Shown: positions 1 to 10,206, counted from the stretch's first letter. The stretch: DNA of 64,000 nt from Sulfitobacter sp. SK011 (GCF_003352065.1 NZ_CP025803.1:124001-188000); one strand, 5' to 3'. Program-made: numbers and translations. The notes: generated by a model not told the origin, from the letters alone.

Positions 1-2
1 CC

Positions 3-1049
3 AATTATCTGCCGGGTCCCGATGACATCTATGTTTCCCCCGACATGATCCGTCAGCATTCGCTGCGCACCGGGGATACCATTGAGGGGCTGATCAAAGC
101 GCCTGACGATAACGAGCGCTACTTTGCGCTGACTGAGGTCACCAAGATCAATTTCGAGGATCCTGAGAAGGCACGCCACAAGGTTGCCTTTGAGAACCTG
201 ACACCGCTTTATCCTGATGAACGGATGACGATGGAGGTGGATGATCCGACGATCAAAGACCGTTCGGCGCGCATCATCGATCTGGTCTCACCAATTGGTA
301 AAGGCCAGCGCTGCTTAATTGTGGCACCGCCACGGACAGGTAAGACGGTGCTGTTGCAGAATATCGCCAACTCTATCGAAAAGAACCACCCTGAGTGCTA
401 TCTGATCGTGCTGCTGATTGACGAGCGGCCCGAGGAAGTCACCGACATGCAACGCTCTGTGAAGGGTGAAGTTGTATCCTCGACCTTTGATGAGCCCGCC
501 ACCCGTCACGTGGCAGTCTCAGAAATGGTGATTGAGAAGGCCAAACGTCTGGTCGAACACAAGCGTGATGTGGTGATCTTGCTGGATTCGATCACCCGAT
601 TGGGTCGTGCGTTCAACACGGTCGTGCCCTCGTCAGGTAAGGTACTGACCGGTGGTGTGGATGCGAATGCCCTGCAACGGCCCAAACGTTTCTTTGGTGC
701 TGCGCGAAACATCGAAGAAGGTGGGTCGCTGACGATCATCGCAACAGCGCTCATTGATACGGGGTCGCGGATGGACGAGGTCATCTTTGAAGAATTCAAA
801 GGGACTGGTAACTCTGAAATTGTTCTTGATCGCAAGATCGCGGACAAACGCGTGTTCCCGGCCATCGATATTCTTAAGTCGGGTACACGCAAAGAAGACC
901 TGCTGATCGACAAGATCGACCTGCAGAAAACTTTTGTCCTGCGCCGGATTTTGAATCCAATGGGGACAACGGATGCGATCGAATTCCTGATTGGGAAGCT
1001 GAAGCAAACCAAGACGAATTCGGACTTCTTTGACTCGATGAATACCTGA
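3..1049 (+). CDS. rho: Transcription termination factor Rho (5' end outside window)
   Basis: Hexameric RNA-dependent ATPase/translocase that ends transcription at Rho-dependent sites. The reading frame is already open at base 3, before the first ATG at base 45, so the N-terminal roughly 70-75 residues (part of the RNA-binding region) lie outside the window; about 348 residues are visible against about 420 in the family. The Walker A motif APPRTGKT is at bases 324-347. It is followed by [14 protein letters not shown], the Walker B segment [14 protein letters not shown], and the secondary RNA-binding loop [20 protein letters not shown], nearly identical to E. coli Rho. mnmE follows after 31 bases. 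Identity is certain; only the start is missing. Confidence 0.97.
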   Translation, partial: NYLPGPDDIYVSPDMIRQHSLRTGDTIEGLIKAPDDNERYFALTEVTKINFEDPEKARHKVAFENLTPLYPDERMTMEVDDPTIKDRSARIIDLVSPIGKGQRCLIVAPPRTGKTVLLQNIANSIEKNHPECYLIVLLIDERPEEVTDMQRSVKGEVVSSTFDEPATRHVAVSEMVIEKAKRLVEHKRDVVILLDSITRLGRAFNTVVPSSGKVLTGGVDANALQRPKRFFGAARNIEEGGSLTIIATALIDTGSRMDEVIFEEFKGTGNSEIVLDRKIADKRVFPAIDILKSGTRKEDLLIDKIDLQKTFVLRRILNPMGTTDAIEFLIGKLKQTKTNSDFFDSMNT

Positions 1050-1065
1050 GTTATTTAACAATAAC
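1050..1065. repeat. Small AT-rich inverted repeat between rho and mnmE
   Basis: GTTATT and AATAAC are separated by four bases directly after the rho stop codon. The stem is only six AT-rich pairs with no clear U-tract, so termination would be inefficient at best. It may be chance. Confidence 0.2.
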
Positions 1066-1080
1066 AAAAGGTTATGATTA

Positions 1081-2367
1081 ATGGACACGATTTTTGCCCA
1101 GGCAACGGCACCCGGTCGTGCGGGTGTTTCCGTTGTGCGTCTCTCAGGGCCAGATGCACAGCAGATCGCTTCGCAGATCTGTGGTCCCGTGCCGGACGCG
1201 AGATTGGCCGGGTTACGCCATGTTAAGGATCTGGATGGCGAAGTCATTGATCAGGCGCTCGTGCTGTTCTTCTCGGGACCCAACAGTTTTACTGGCGAAG
1301 ATGTCGTAGAATTTCATCTTCATGGGAGCATTGCCGTCGTGCGTGCCGTGCTCGATGTGCTGGGGCAGTTTCCAAACTCCCGGCTGGCAGAGCCCGGAGA
1401 ATTTACCCGACGCGCCCTTGAAAATGAAAAGATGGATCTTGCCCAAATAGAAGGGCTGGGTGATCTGATCGAGGCCGAGACAGAAGCGCAACGCAAGCAG
1501 GCCTTTCGTGTATTGTCAGGGCACCTCGGCCAACGTGTTGAATCGTGGCGCAGTGACCTCATCAGAGCTGCAGCGCTGCTTGAAGCGACAATTGATTTTG
1601 CAGATGAAGATGTGCCAGTTGATGTCACACCTGAAGTTGGATCGCTTTTGTCCGGAGTGCACACCCAGATCGTGAAGGAAATCAAAGGAACGAAAGTTGC
1701 TGAGCGTGTCAGGTCGGGTTTCGAGGTTGCCATTGTAGGTGCGCCGAACGCGGGTAAATCCACACTGCTGAATGCTCTGGCCGGCCGGGACGCGGCGATT
1801 ACATCAGAGAAGGCGGGTACGACCCGGGATATCATTGAAGTCCGTATGGATTTGGGCGGTTTGCCTGTTACGCTTCTTGATACGGCGGGGCTGCGTGACA
1901 GCGATGATGATGTTGAATCAATCGGAATCAGCCGGGCGATTGAGCGGGCGCAAACAGCAGATTTGCGGGTGTTTTTGGCTGAGCCAGGGGACTCATTGAT
2001 GATTTCGCCATCTGGTGAAGATATTGTTGTCACCCCTAAAGTGGATCTATTGCCAGCATCAACCGTCGGGATATCGGGTAAAACAGGTGTTGGCATTCCT
2101 GAATTGATTGCACAGGTGCAGTCAGTTTTAGCCCAAAGAGCAGCATCAGTTGGTCTGGCGACGCATTTACGGCACCGGAAATCTTTGGAACAAGCTGCGG
2201 AATTTTTGGATGCTGCTTTTGACGTACTGGATCGTGGGCCTGACCATTATGATATAGCAGCAGAAGAGTTGCGTTCAGCGATTCGTGCGCTCGAGGCCTT
2301 GGTCGGGCGAATTGACGTAGAAAACCTTTTGGACGAAATTTTCGCTAATTTCTGTTTGGGCAAATAA
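1081..2367 (+). CDS. mnmE: tRNA modification GTPase MnmE (TrmE)
   Basis: With MnmG it forms the complex that adds the 5-carboxymethylaminomethyl (or aminomethyl) group to the wobble uridine U34 of certain tRNAs. The 428-residue protein has an N-terminal folate-binding domain beginning [17 protein letters not shown] domain is inserted in the helical domain: P-loop GAPNAGKS at about residues 220-227, then AGTTRD and LLDTAG. The conserved C-terminal CxGK motif is present as CLGK, and its Cys is essential in E. coli MnmE. The usual NKxD specificity motif reads TPKVD, a mild deviation. mnmG follows after four bases, so the two partners are co-transcribed. Confidence 0.97.
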   Translation: MDTIFAQATAPGRAGVSVVRLSGPDAQQIASQICGPVPDARLAGLRHVKDLDGEVIDQALVLFFSGPNSFTGEDVVEFHLHGSIAVVRAVLDVLGQFPNSRLAEPGEFTRRALENEKMDLAQIEGLGDLIEAETEAQRKQAFRVLSGHLGQRVESWRSDLIRAAALLEATIDFADEDVPVDVTPEVGSLLSGVHTQIVKEIKGTKVAERVRSGFEVAIVGAPNAGKSTLLNALAGRDAAITSEKAGTTRDIIEVRMDLGGLPVTLLDTAGLRDSDDDVESIGISRAIERAQTADLRVFLAEPGDSLMISPSGEDIVVTPKVDLLPASTVGISGKTGVGIPELIAQVQSVLAQRAASVGLATHLRHRKSLEQAAEFLDAAFDVLDRGPDHYDIAAEELRSAIRALEALVGRIDVENLLDEIFANFCLGK

Positions 2368-2371
2368 TGGA

Positions 2372-4243
2372 GTGTTTCACGTGAAACATTTTGATGTGGT
2401 TGTGATCGGCGGCGGGCACGCCGGATGTGAAGCGGCTCATGCTGCGGCGCGACTTGGCGCGACCACTGCTTTGATCACAATGTCACGAGATGGTATCGGC
2501 GTTATGTCATGCAACCCGGCGATTGGTGGCTTGGGCAAGGGCCATCTGGTTCGGGAAATTGACGCAATGGACGGTGTCATGGGTCGGGTTGCTGATAGGG
2601 CCGGGATTCAATTTCGGCTCCTAAATCGACGCAAAGGGCCGGCGGTACAAGGGCCTCGTGCACAAGCGGATCGAAAAATCTATCAGCGTGAGATGCTACA
2701 AGAGATGGTGGATCGGGTAAATCTGTCGATCATTGAAGCCGAAGTTGTAGATTTTAGCATGGATGGTAGTGCCGTCAAAGGCGTCGTGCTGGCCGATGGT
2801 GAGATAATCAGCGCACATTCAGTCATTTTGACCACCGGCACATTTTTGCGCGGGGTGATACATATTGGCGACGAACGGCATTCTGGTGGACGAATTGGTG
2901 ACAAGGCATCGATCAAACTTGCAGAAAGAATTGACAGTTTTGAACTGCCTCTGGGGCGCCTGAAAACCGGCACGCCACCCCGCCTTGACGGGCGAACAAT
3001 TGACTGGGACATCCTGGAAACCCAACCGGGGGATGATGAGCCGGTTTTGTTTTCCTTTTTGTCGAAGGGCACCACAGCACGTCAAATTTCGTGCGGAATC
3101 ACCCACACGAATGCGAACACCCACGAAATCATACAGGAAAGCCTACATCTGTCCGCGATGTATGGGGGCCACATTGATGGGATTGGGCCGAGGTATTGTC
3201 CTTCAATAGAGGATAAGGTGGTTCGTTTTGCTGACAAATCGTCCCACCAGATCTTTCTGGAACCTGAAGGCGCTGACGATCACACGATCTACCCCAACGG
3301 CATTTCCACGTCCCTGCCTGTAGATGTCCAGATGCGGTATGTTCGGTCAATCAAGGGGCTTGAGAAGGCCGAGATTCTTCAACCAGGCTATGCAATTGAA
3401 TATGATTACGTTGACCCTCGTGCGCTTGATTCGATCCTGGCAGTCAAAACTGTGCCGAACCTTTTTCTGGCAGGGCAGATCAATGGAACAACAGGCTATG
3501 AGGAAGCGGCAGCGCAGGGTTTGGTCGCTGGGCTAAACGCCGGATTGGCGGCCCTTGGCCGAGACAAGGTGATTTTCAGCCGGTCGGAAAGCTATATCGG
3601 TGTGATGATCGATGATTTAACCACGCGCGGGGTGACGGAGCCCTATCGGATGTTTACGTCCCGCGCTGAATTTCGGTTGTCCTTGAGGGCGGATAATGCG
3701 GATCAGCGTTTAACACCGGTTGCGATGGCGCTTGGGTGTGCTTCTGATGAACGTAGATCCATCTTTTCTGAAAAGCTTGAGAGATTGGAAAAAGCAAAAG
3801 CTTTGCTGACAGCCTCTACCTTTACGCCCAAGGAAGCTGCGCTGGCGGGTTTTCAGTTGAGCAAAGACGGAAACCGACGGACGGCGTTTGAGCTGTTGTC
3901 TTTTCCGGATGTGTCCTTTGAGAACTTGATTGAACTTGATGCGGCATTTTCGTCTGTCGACATCGAAACACGCCGTCAAATTGAGCGGGATGCGCTGTAT
4001 TCGAACTATATTGAACGGCAGCAAAAGGATATTGACCGTTTGCGCAAGGATGAGGCGCATTTGATACCGAAAGGCTTTGATTTTACGGGGATGGAGGGTT
4101 TGTCCAATGAATTGAAGCTGAAGCTCACCGCGACCCGTCCAGCGACTCTTGCGCAGGCTGCGCGCATTGACGGTATTACCCCGGCAGCACTCACTCTTAT
4201 CCTTGCTCATCTTCGGCGCGATGGACGGAAGCAGGCGGGATGA
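2372..4243 (+). CDS. mnmG: tRNA uridine-5-carboxymethylaminomethyl modification enzyme MnmG (GidA)
   Basis: FAD-dependent partner of MnmE in U34 modification. The N-terminus carries the dinucleotide-binding motif [14 protein letters not shown]. The conserved [14 protein letters not shown] and [15 protein letters not shown] segments contain the two functional cysteines of the family. Length (about 620) is normal. The first codons overlap a parS site. The start shown is GTG 2372 (MFHVKHFD), but the only Shine-Dalgarno-like GGAG (2369-2372) touches that codon. It is ideally spaced for the GTG at 2381 in the middle of parS, which would give MKHFDVVV. Either start leaves the enzyme intact. The stop overlaps the rsmG start by four bases (ATGA). 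Confidence 0.96.
   Translation: MFHVKHFDVVVIGGGHAGCEAAHAAARLGATTALITMSRDGIGVMSCNPAIGGLGKGHLVREIDAMDGVMGRVADRAGIQFRLLNRRKGPAVQGPRAQADRKIYQREMLQEMVDRVNLSIIEAEVVDFSMDGSAVKGVVLADGEIISAHSVILTTGTFLRGVIHIGDERHSGGRIGDKASIKLAERIDSFELPLGRLKTGTPPRLDGRTIDWDILETQPGDDEPVLFSFLSKGTTARQISCGITHTNANTHEIIQESLHLSAMYGGHIDGIGPRYCPSIEDKVVRFADKSSHQIFLEPEGADDHTIYPNGISTSLPVDVQMRYVRSIKGLEKAEILQPGYAIEYDYVDPRALDSILAVKTVPNLFLAGQINGTTGYEEAAAQGLVAGLNAGLAALGRDKVIFSRSESYIGVMIDDLTTRGVTEPYRMFTSRAEFRLSLRADNADQRLTPVAMALGCASDERRSIFSEKLERLEKAKALLTASTFTPKEAALAGFQLSKDGNRRTAFELLSFPDVSFENLIELDAAFSSVDIETRRQIERDALYSNYIERQQKDIDRLRKDEAHLIPKGFDFTGMEGLSNELKLKLTATRPATLAQAARIDGITPAALTLILAHLRRDGRKQAG
2373..2388. promoter_or_regulatory. parS centromere site 1 (ParB binding)
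   Basis: Perfect 16-bp palindrome TGTTTCACGTGAAACA, identical to the canonical parS of chromosomal ParB proteins. It lies in the first codons of mnmG, 3.3 kb from parB. ParB loads on parS and spreads as a CTP-dependent clamp to form the segregation complex. Confidence 0.95.
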
Positions 4244-4848
4244 CGACAGTAGGGGGTCTGGATGTTTCACGTGAAACATTTGCAAAGCTCGAGTCTTTCG
4301 CAAGATTGGTGGAAAAGTGGACGCCGAAAATCAACCTGGTGTCAAAGCCGAGCGTCCCAAACCTATGGGAGCGGCATATTGTTGATTCAGTTCAGCTTTT
4401 CACTATGGCTCCCAAAACAGGCTCATGGGTTGATATCGGCAGTGGCGGTGGGTTTCCCGGCATTGTGATTTCGATTTTGTCATCGGAACAGGGCGATAGT
4501 CACAATCTGACACTGATAGAAAGCGATCACAGAAAGGGCGCGTTTTTGCGTACAGCAATTCGAGAGCTTGGACTGAAAGCGACGGTGATCTCAGATCGGA
4601 TCGAAAATGTTCCATCCTTAGAGGCCGATATCGTTTCGGCCCGCGCGCTCGCCGACCTTACCACACTTCTGGGGTATGCTGACATGCACCTGAAGTCGGC
4701 CGGCACAGCACTTTTCCCAAAGGGCGAAAGTTGGCGGAAAGAACATGAAGATGCACAAGGCGTGTGGTCTTACGAATGTGAACCCATTAAGAGCTTAACC
4801 AACCCTTCGGCGGCCGTTCTAAAGATCAAGGAAATAGCCCGTGTCTGA
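4240..4848 (+). CDS. rsmG: 16S rRNA (guanine-527-N7)-methyltransferase RsmG (GidB)
   Basis: Methylates N7 of G527 in 16S rRNA using S-adenosylmethionine; loss in other bacteria gives low-level streptomycin resistance. The 202-residue protein has the class I SAM-binding motif [14 protein letters not shown] at about residues 66-79 and the conserved acidic segment [13 protein letters not shown]. The start ATG overlaps the mnmG stop. Codons 8-13 (DVSRET) are encoded by the second parS site, read in a different frame from that in mnmG. The 3' end overlaps parA by eight bases. Confidence 0.95.
   Translation: MTTVGGLDVSRETFAKLESFARLVEKWTPKINLVSKPSVPNLWERHIVDSVQLFTMAPKTGSWVDIGSGGGFPGIVISILSSEQGDSHNLTLIESDHRKGAFLRTAIRELGLKATVISDRIENVPSLEADIVSARALADLTTLLGYADMHLKSAGTALFPKGESWRKEHEDAQGVWSYECEPIKSLTNPSAAVLKIKEIARV
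4263..4278. promoter_or_regulatory. parS centromere site 2 (ParB binding)
   Basis: Second exact copy of TGTTTCACGTGAAACA, 1890 bases from the first, near the 5' end of rsmG. Two perfect copies next to parAB mark this as a centromere-like region of the chromosome. No further perfect copy was noticed in the window. Confidence 0.95.
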
Positions 4849-5641
4849 CCTCTCCCGGCCTGTTGGCCCGAAAATTATCGCGGTTGCAAACCAAAAAGGC
4901 GGCGTAGGAAAAACCACTACAACCATCAACCTTGCCGCTGCTTTGGTTGAGAACGCCAAACGGGTCCTTGTGGTTGATTTGGACCCACAGGGCAACGCCT
5001 CTACGGGTCTGGGGATTGAGCTGGAGGATCGTGAGTTCACGACCTACGAACTGTTATTGGAAGACATAGATCTGAAAGAGGTTGTTCAGGAGACCGAGAT
5101 TGCCAATCTGCTGATTGTACCTGCAACCGTGGATCTAAGCTCAGCCGATATGGAGCTTATTTCGAACGAAAAGCGTAGCTTTTTATTGCATGATGCACTT
5201 CGCCAAACGCAGATGGATGAGTTTGAATTTGATTACATCCTCATTGACTGTCCACCATCTTTGAATTTGTTGACCGTCAATGCGATGATTGCGGCACATT
5301 CCGTCTTGGTGCCGCTGCAAAGCGAATTTTTTGCACTGGAAGGTCTCTCGCAGTTGATGCTGACTATCCGGGAGGTTCGGCAGGCCGGCAACAAGGATCT
5401 TCGGATCGAAGGCGTCGTGCTGACCATGTACGACAGCCGCAATAACCTTTCGCAGCAGGTGGAGCAGGATGCCCGCAGCAATCTGGGTGACCTGGTGTAC
5501 AAAACAGTCATTCCGCGGAATGTCAGGGTGAGTGAGGCACCAAGCTTTGCAATGCCCGTCCTAAACTACGATAGTCAGTCTAAAGGAGCGCGGGCCTATC
5601 GCAGTCTCGCGAAAGAGCTGATCAACAACAATTCAAACTGA
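4841..5641 (+). CDS. parA: Chromosome partitioning ATPase ParA
   Basis: ParA/Soj-type ATPase that binds nucleoid DNA in its ATP form and drives movement of ParB-parS complexes. The 266-residue protein has the deviant Walker A motif KGGVGKTTTTINLA near the N-terminus, the A' motif VLVVDLDPQGNAS and Walker B YILIDCPPS. GTG start at 4841 is supported by AAGGA eight bases upstream, inside the rsmG end. It overlaps rsmG by eight bases and is followed by parB after a few bases, so translation is probably coupled through the whole cluster. Confidence 0.97.
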   Translation: MSDLSRPVGPKIIAVANQKGGVGKTTTTINLAAALVENAKRVLVVDLDPQGNASTGLGIELEDREFTTYELLLEDIDLKEVVQETEIANLLIVPATVDLSSADMELISNEKRSFLLHDALRQTQMDEFEFDYILIDCPPSLNLLTVNAMIAAHSVLVPLQSEFFALEGLSQLMLTIREVRQAGNKDLRIEGVVLTMYDSRNNLSQQVEQDARSNLGDLVYKTVIPRNVRVSEAPSFAMPVLNYDSQSKGARAYRSLAKELINNNSN

Positions 5642-5652
5642 GGGCGATGACC

Positions 5653-6552
5653 ATGGCAGACAGATCAGATCGTAAACGTGGCTTGGGGCGCGGGCTGTCT
5701 GCGCTGATGGCGGATGTTTCGGAGACGGAGGAGGCAGTTGCCCGGGGGACCGTCGCCGCAGAGCAATACGTCCCGATCGAACGCATATCCCCGAATCCGG
5801 AGCAACCACGGAAACGGTTTGATCAGGGTGATCTGGATGATCTCGCTGCGTCAATCAAGGAAAAGGGCGTCATTCAGCCCTTGATCGTGCGCAAGCGGGA
5901 TGATGGCAGTTATGAAATTGTCGCTGGTGAACGTCGCTGGCGCGCGTCACAGATCGCTCAGCTTCATGAGCTTCCTGTCATTGTGCGCAACTTTACTGAT
6001 GTCGAGGTTTTGGAAGTTGCCATTATCGAGAACATCCAGCGTGCTGATCTGAACTCTGTAGAAGAGGCTGCGGGTTATCGGCAGCTCATGGATAAATTTG
6101 GACATACCCAAGAGAAAATGGCCGAAGCACTGGGCAAGAGCCGCAGCCATATCGCAAACCTGCTGCGATTGCTGAACCTGCCTGAGCCCGTTCTGGAAAT
6201 GCTCCGCGCCGGTGATCTGAGTGCTGGGCATGCGCGCGCGCTGGTTCCAGCCGAGGACCCAGTGAAGCTGGCAAAACAGATTGTCAAAGGCGGCTTGTCG
6301 GTTCGAGCAGCAGAGGCTTTGGTCAAGAAAGAACAGACGGGCACTAGCGATAACATCTTTTCCAAGGACTCTGCGAAACCGAAGACCGAAAAAGATGCAG
6401 ATACCAAGGCGCTTGAGGGGGATCTGTCGGCGAGCCTTGGGATGAAAGTCGAGCTTGCGCACAAACCGGGGCAAGAGGCCGGTCAGATGACGGTGCATTA
6501 CAAGTCGTTGGATGACCTTGATGAGTTGTGTCGGAAGTTAAGCGGAAGCTAA
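5653..6552 (+). CDS. parB: Chromosome partitioning protein ParB
   Basis: parS-binding CTPase clamp that seeds the partition complex and stimulates ParA. The N-terminus KRGLGRGLSALMAD is the conserved ParA-interacting segment. The CTP-binding arginine motif is seen as GERRWRA, the helix-turn-helix as MAEALGKSRSHIANLLRLL, and a short C-terminal dimerisation domain ends the protein. The ATG at 5653 is chosen because AGGG (5641-5644) lies eight bases upstream; the ATG at 5647 would be only two bases from it. The gene converges on hemW with a four-base overlap and no terminator. Confidence 0.96.
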   Translation: MADRSDRKRGLGRGLSALMADVSETEEAVARGTVAAEQYVPIERISPNPEQPRKRFDQGDLDDLAASIKEKGVIQPLIVRKRDDGSYEIVAGERRWRASQIAQLHELPVIVRNFTDVEVLEVAIIENIQRADLNSVEEAAGYRQLMDKFGHTQEKMAEALGKSRSHIANLLRLLNLPEPVLEMLRAGDLSAGHARALVPAEDPVKLAKQIVKGGLSVRAAEALVKKEQTGTSDNIFSKDSAKPKTEKDADTKALEGDLSASLGMKVELAHKPGQEAGQMTVHYKSLDDLDELCRKLSGS

Positions 6553-7706
6553 TCGACAAGAAGCTCTTCAAGAACGGCGTTCAGTAACATAACCCCTTGA
6601 TTTGTAACAGATATATTGTCATTGGCGCGCGTGATCATGTCTATGTCCTCGAGGTGAGCAATCTTGTCCTCGGGCAATGGCTGGCCCAGTAACCTTTCGT
6701 ACCGATCCAGGCTTACGCCTTCTTTCAGGCGAAGACCCATCAGCAGAAACTCATTTGCCTGATCCCGCCGGGATAAAGCTTCGCGCGGCTTTTCTGACGT
6801 TTTGTCCGCGACGCCATCAAGCCAGCGAAGTGGATTGCTATAACAGACGGTTGCCAATTTTTGCCCACCAACCGTGATGCGACCATGCGCGCCGGGGCCG
6901 ATGCCAACATAGTCACCATAGCGCCAGTAGATCAGGTTGTGCCGGGATTGGGCACCGTCACGGGCATGGTTTGATACCTCATAGGCGGGCATTCCCATCG
7001 CACCACACAGATCTTGGGTCAGTTCATACATATCTGCGCCCAGATCATCATCGGGCAAACCCCGCAGTTTTCCGCGGGCATACCGATCACCAAATGCCGT
7101 GCCGCTTTCGATAGTAAGCTGGTAAAGCGAAAGATGATCAATCGCCAGATTTAGAGCCTGTTTTAGCTCGTTTTCCCATTCTGCCAATGTTTGATCCTGT
7201 CGTCCGTAAATCAGATCGAAGCTAACCCTGTCAAAAGCATTTCGTGCGATATCAAAGGCAGCCAATGCTTCAGCTGCGCTATGGATACGACCCAGCCGCC
7301 GCAGGTCCGGATCGTTCAGTGCCTGAATGCCCATGGACACTCTGCTTATCCCAGCTTGGCGGTAGGCTGCAAAGCGGCCTGCTTCGACAGAACTTGGGTT
7401 CGCTTCGAGCGTGATTTCAAGGTCATTGGCGGTTGGCCATAACTGCTTGATGTGCGTTATGATGTCAGCAACGACATCGGGGTCCATCAAGCTGGGTGTG
7501 CCTCCGCCAAAAAAAACAGCGTTTAGCACGCGTCCAGATGTCTCTGAGGCTGCGCGCGTAAGCTCTGTCAGGTAGGCGTCCCGCCATGCCCGTTGATCTA
7601 TGTGCCGACTGACATGCGAATTGAAGTCGCAATAGGGGCATTTTGCCTCGCAAAACGGCCAATGGATATAAAGGCCAAACCCGCCATGCTGCCAATCTTC
7701 AGTCAA
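6549..7706 (-). CDS. hemW: Radical SAM haem chaperone HemW (HemN-like)
   Basis: Radical-SAM family protein now regarded as a haem chaperone, formerly annotated as oxygen-independent coproporphyrinogen oxidase. The N-terminal segment GLYIHWPFCEAKCPYC holds the CxxxCxxC cluster motif. The glycine-rich FFGGGTPSLM follows, as is typical of the family. At 385 residues it is HemW-sized; true HemN is near 450 and has a longer N-terminal arm. It overlaps rdgB by eight bases, making a minus-strand rph-rdgB-hemW operon. Haem delivery is inferred from family knowledge. Confidence 0.93.
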   Translation of the reverse strand: MTEDWQHGGFGLYIHWPFCEAKCPYCDFNSHVSRHIDQRAWRDAYLTELTRAASETSGRVLNAVFFGGGTPSLMDPDVVADIITHIKQLWPTANDLEITLEANPSSVEAGRFAAYRQAGISRVSMGIQALNDPDLRRLGRIHSAAEALAAFDIARNAFDRVSFDLIYGRQDQTLAEWENELKQALNLAIDHLSLYQLTIESGTAFGDRYARGKLRGLPDDDLGADMYELTQDLCGAMGMPAYEVSNHARDGAQSRHNLIYWRYGDYVGIGPGAHGRITVGGQKLATVCYSNPLRWLDGVADKTSEKPREALSRRDQANEFLLMGLRLKEGVSLDRYERLLGQPLPEDKIAHLEDIDMITRANDNISVTNQGVMLLNAVLEELLVD

Positions 7707-8310
7707 AACAGGCTGAAATCAGTTTGCTGAAAGCATCCGCACGGTGGCTGATTGCATTCTTTGCATCCGCATCCATTTCGGCAAAGGTAACTTCGTACCC
7801 GTTAGGCAGGAACATCGGATCATAGCCATGTCCCTGCCGGCCACGCATCGGCCATACCAGCGATCCGTTCACTTTGCCCTCGAACACTTCGTCATGTCCG
7901 TCTGGCCACGCCAACACGAGAGTTGCACAAAAACGAGCACGCCGTGGGTGAGGCGCGTTTTTCTTTTCAAGAAGGTCGTGGGTCTTGGTCATTGCCGCAA
8001 TGAAATCACGACCGTTGGGTGTTTCAGCCCAATCGGCGGTATAGACACCGGGCGCATTGTCCAGCGCCTCTACCTCAATCCCGGAATCGTCCGAAAGCGC
8101 CGGAAGGCCGGTTGCCTGGGCCGCAGCATGCGCTTTGATGCGCGCGTTGCCGACAAATGTGCTTTCGGTTTCTTCTGGTTCGAGCAGGTTCAGTTCAGCG
8201 GCACCCACCACGGTCACGCCATATGGCGCGAACAACTGGCCCATCTCTTCAAGCTTCCCGGCGTTGTGGGTGGCGATCAAGATGCGGGTGTCGGTGAACT
8301 TTCGGGTCAT
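7699..8310 (-). CDS. rdgB: XTP/dITP diphosphatase (RdgB/HAM1)
   Basis: Hydrolyses non-canonical purine nucleoside triphosphates (XTP, dITP, ITP) to monophosphates and so keeps them out of DNA and RNA. Family signatures are [11 protein letters not shown] near the N-terminus, [12 protein letters not shown] in the middle and GYDPMFLP near the C-terminus. The length of 203 residues is normal. It overlaps rph by four bases and hemW by eight, an order common in alphaproteobacteria. Confidence 0.96.
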   Translation of the reverse strand: MTRKFTDTRILIATHNAGKLEEMGQLFAPYGVTVVGAAELNLLEPEETESTFVGNARIKAHAAAQATGLPALSDDSGIEVEALDNAPGVYTADWAETPNGRDFIAAMTKTHDLLEKKNAPHPRRARFCATLVLAWPDGHDEVFEGKVNGSLVWPMRGRQGHGYDPMFLPNGYEVTFAEMDADAKNAISHRADAFSKLISACFD

Positions 8311-9020
8311 GATGTGACTGACTTTTGTATTGCCACCAGTTCCGCCACACCTTTTTCTGCCAAATCCATCAGTTCGTTCATCTGACCGCGGGAATAGGTT
8401 GATCCCTCTGCGCTCATTTGAACTTCGATGAGTTGTCCGGTGCCGGTCATGATAAAGTTGCCGTCAACGCCCGCCTCAGAATCTTCCGGATAGTCCAGGT
8501 CAAGCACGGGCTGGCCTGCATAAATCCCGCAACTTGTGGCCGCGACTGGATCAATAAGCGGATCACTGATCACATCGCCAGCTTTCATCAGCTTGTTCAC
8601 CGCCAGACGCAGGGCGATCCAGCCGCCGGTGATGGCCGCGCAACGGGTGCCGCCATCAGCTTGCAACACATCGCAATCGACGGTGATCTGACGTTCGCCC
8701 AATGCGACCCGGTCAACGCCTGCGCGCAGGGACCGACCAATGAGGCGCTGAATTTCAACAGTCCGGCCGCCCTGTTTCCCCGATGCCGCCTCGCGGCGCA
8801 TGCGGGTGTTGGTGGCACGCGGCAACATACCGTATTCCGCAGTGACCCATCCCAGTCCTGATCCTTTGATGAAAGGCGGCACGCGGTCCTCAACTGTGGC
8901 GGTGCACAAAACATGCGTGTCGCCCACTTTGATCAATGCCGACCCTTCGGCATGTTTGGTAAAGCCCACGTCAACACTGACAGCGCGCATTTCATCGAGT
9001 TTCCGGCCAGATGGACGCAT
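8307..9020 (-). CDS. rph: Ribonuclease PH
   Basis: Phosphorolytic 3'-5' exoribonuclease that trims tRNA 3' ends. The 237-residue protein starts [12 protein letters not shown] and contains the RNase PH signature [19 protein letters not shown]. The conserved [18 protein letters not shown] segment follows. It is the first gene of a three-gene minus-strand operon and is divergent from hrcA across about 112 bases. Confidence 0.97.
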   Translation of the reverse strand: MRPSGRKLDEMRAVSVDVGFTKHAEGSALIKVGDTHVLCTATVEDRVPPFIKGSGLGWVTAEYGMLPRATNTRMRREAASGKQGGRTVEIQRLIGRSLRAGVDRVALGERQITVDCDVLQADGGTRCAAITGGWIALRLAVNKLMKAGDVISDPLIDPVAATSCGIYAGQPVLDLDYPEDSEAGVDGNFIMTGTGQLIEVQMSAEGSTYSRGQMNELMDLAEKGVAELVAIQKSVTS

Positions 9021-9047
9021 ATTCTTTCCTTTTTGATGTTAGTGTCG

Positions 9048-9076
9048 AGATACCGCTCAGATGTGCGGGGATGCAA
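9048..9076 (-). promoter_or_regulatory. Predicted sigma-70 promoter for rph-rdgB-hemW
   Basis: On the minus strand, TTGCAT (9071-9076) and GTATCT (9048-9053) are 17 bases apart. This is a moderate housekeeping-type match about 30 bases before the rph ATG. Confidence 0.35.
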
Positions 9077-9082
9077 CCCCGT

Positions 9083-9111
9083 TTGACGTTTGGTTGTTGT
9101 GCACCTTTACT
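9083..9111 (+). promoter_or_regulatory. Predicted sigma-70 promoter for hrcA-grpE
   Basis: TTGACG (9083-9088) and TTTACT (9106-9111) are separated by 17 bases. Transcription would begin near 9118, downstream of the in-frame ATG at 9061, so this supports the hrcA start at 9133. No CIRCE inverted repeat (TTAGCACTC-N9-GAGTGCTAA) is visible here. Confidence 0.45.
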
Positions 9112-9132
9112 GTAGGACAAACAGAGGATGCC

Positions 9133-10197
9133 ATGACAGAGACCTCAGATATGCTGAACGACATGAATGACAGATCCCGCGAAGTATTTCGCCGGGTGGT
9201 CGAAGGTTACCTGGCCAACGGTGATCCTGTGGGGTCCCGCACGCTGACGCGTGATTTCAGCGAAAAGGTCAGCGCTGCGACAATTCGGAATGTGATGCAG
9301 GACCTCGAATATATGGGTCTGCTTGGGTCGCCCCATGTCAGTGCAGGGCGTATTCCCACACAGATGGGTCTGCGGATGTTTGTCGATGGAATGATTGAAA
9401 TCGGTGATCCTTCCGAAACGGACCGCGAAAAAATAGACGCGACGATGGGCAGCAATGCCACTGATGTTGGGGGCTTGTTAGATCGGATCGGTTCCGCGCT
9501 GTCAGGTGTCACGCATGGTGCATCTCTTGTTCTGACGCCCAAACATGAAGCGCCAATCAAGCACATCGAATTTGTGTCGCTTTCTCATGAACGTGCGTTG
9601 GTCGTTCTGGTGTTTTCCGACGGTCATGTTGAAAACCGTCTGTTCACACCTCCGCCTGGGCAAACACCAAGCTCGATGAGAGAGGCGGCAAATTTTCTCA
9701 ATGCGCTGGTAGAGGGAAAAACAATCACTGAACTGCAACGGACCATAGGCAATGAAATTGCACAAAGACGTCAAGAGATAGACATCTTGGCGCAACAACT
9801 GGTCGAAAGTGGTCTTGCGTTGTGGCAGGGCGAAGACGAGGCGACTGAGCGGCTGATTGTGCGGGGTCGATCGAACCTGTTGAGCGAAGATGGCGAAGGG
9901 GAGGATCTGGCGCGGATTCGGAACCTCTTTGACGACCTCGAACGCAAACGCGATATCGCAGAATTCCTTGATTTGGCCGAAGGCGGTGAAGGTGTACGCA
10001 TTTTTATCGGTTCAGAGAACAAACTTTTCTCACTTTCGGGTTCCTCTTTGGTGGTTTCCCCTTATATGAACGCTGATCGAAAGGTGATTGGTGCCGTCGG
10101 AGTGATTGGTCCCACACGCCTAAACTATGGACGTATCGTGCCGATTGTGAATTACACGGCGCAACTGGTTGGAAAACTGATTTCCGACCGGAGTTAG
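9133..10197 (+). CDS. hrcA: Heat-shock repressor HrcA
   Basis: Winged-helix repressor that binds CIRCE operators, usually before groESL, and is kept active by GroEL. Near the N-terminus the protein has the helix-turn-helix region with VSAATIRNVMQDLEYMGLL and HVSAGRIPTQMGLRMFVDG. The C-terminal domain contains VIGPTRLNYGRIVPIV. The ATG at 9133 is chosen over 9061 because AGAGG lies six bases upstream and the predicted promoter lies between the two. That gives 354 residues, the family size. grpE follows after nine bases. Confidence 0.94.
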   Translation: MTETSDMLNDMNDRSREVFRRVVEGYLANGDPVGSRTLTRDFSEKVSAATIRNVMQDLEYMGLLGSPHVSAGRIPTQMGLRMFVDGMIEIGDPSETDREKIDATMGSNATDVGGLLDRIGSALSGVTHGASLVLTPKHEAPIKHIEFVSLSHERALVVLVFSDGHVENRLFTPPPGQTPSSMREAANFLNALVEGKTITELQRTIGNEIAQRRQEIDILAQQLVESGLALWQGEDEATERLIVRGRSNLLSEDGEGEDLARIRNLFDDLERKRDIAEFLDLAEGGEGVRIFIGSENKLFSLSGSSLVVSPYMNADRKVIGAVGVIGPTRLNYGRIVPIVNYTAQLVGKLISDRS

Positions 10198-10206
10198 AGG
10201 TGGAAG

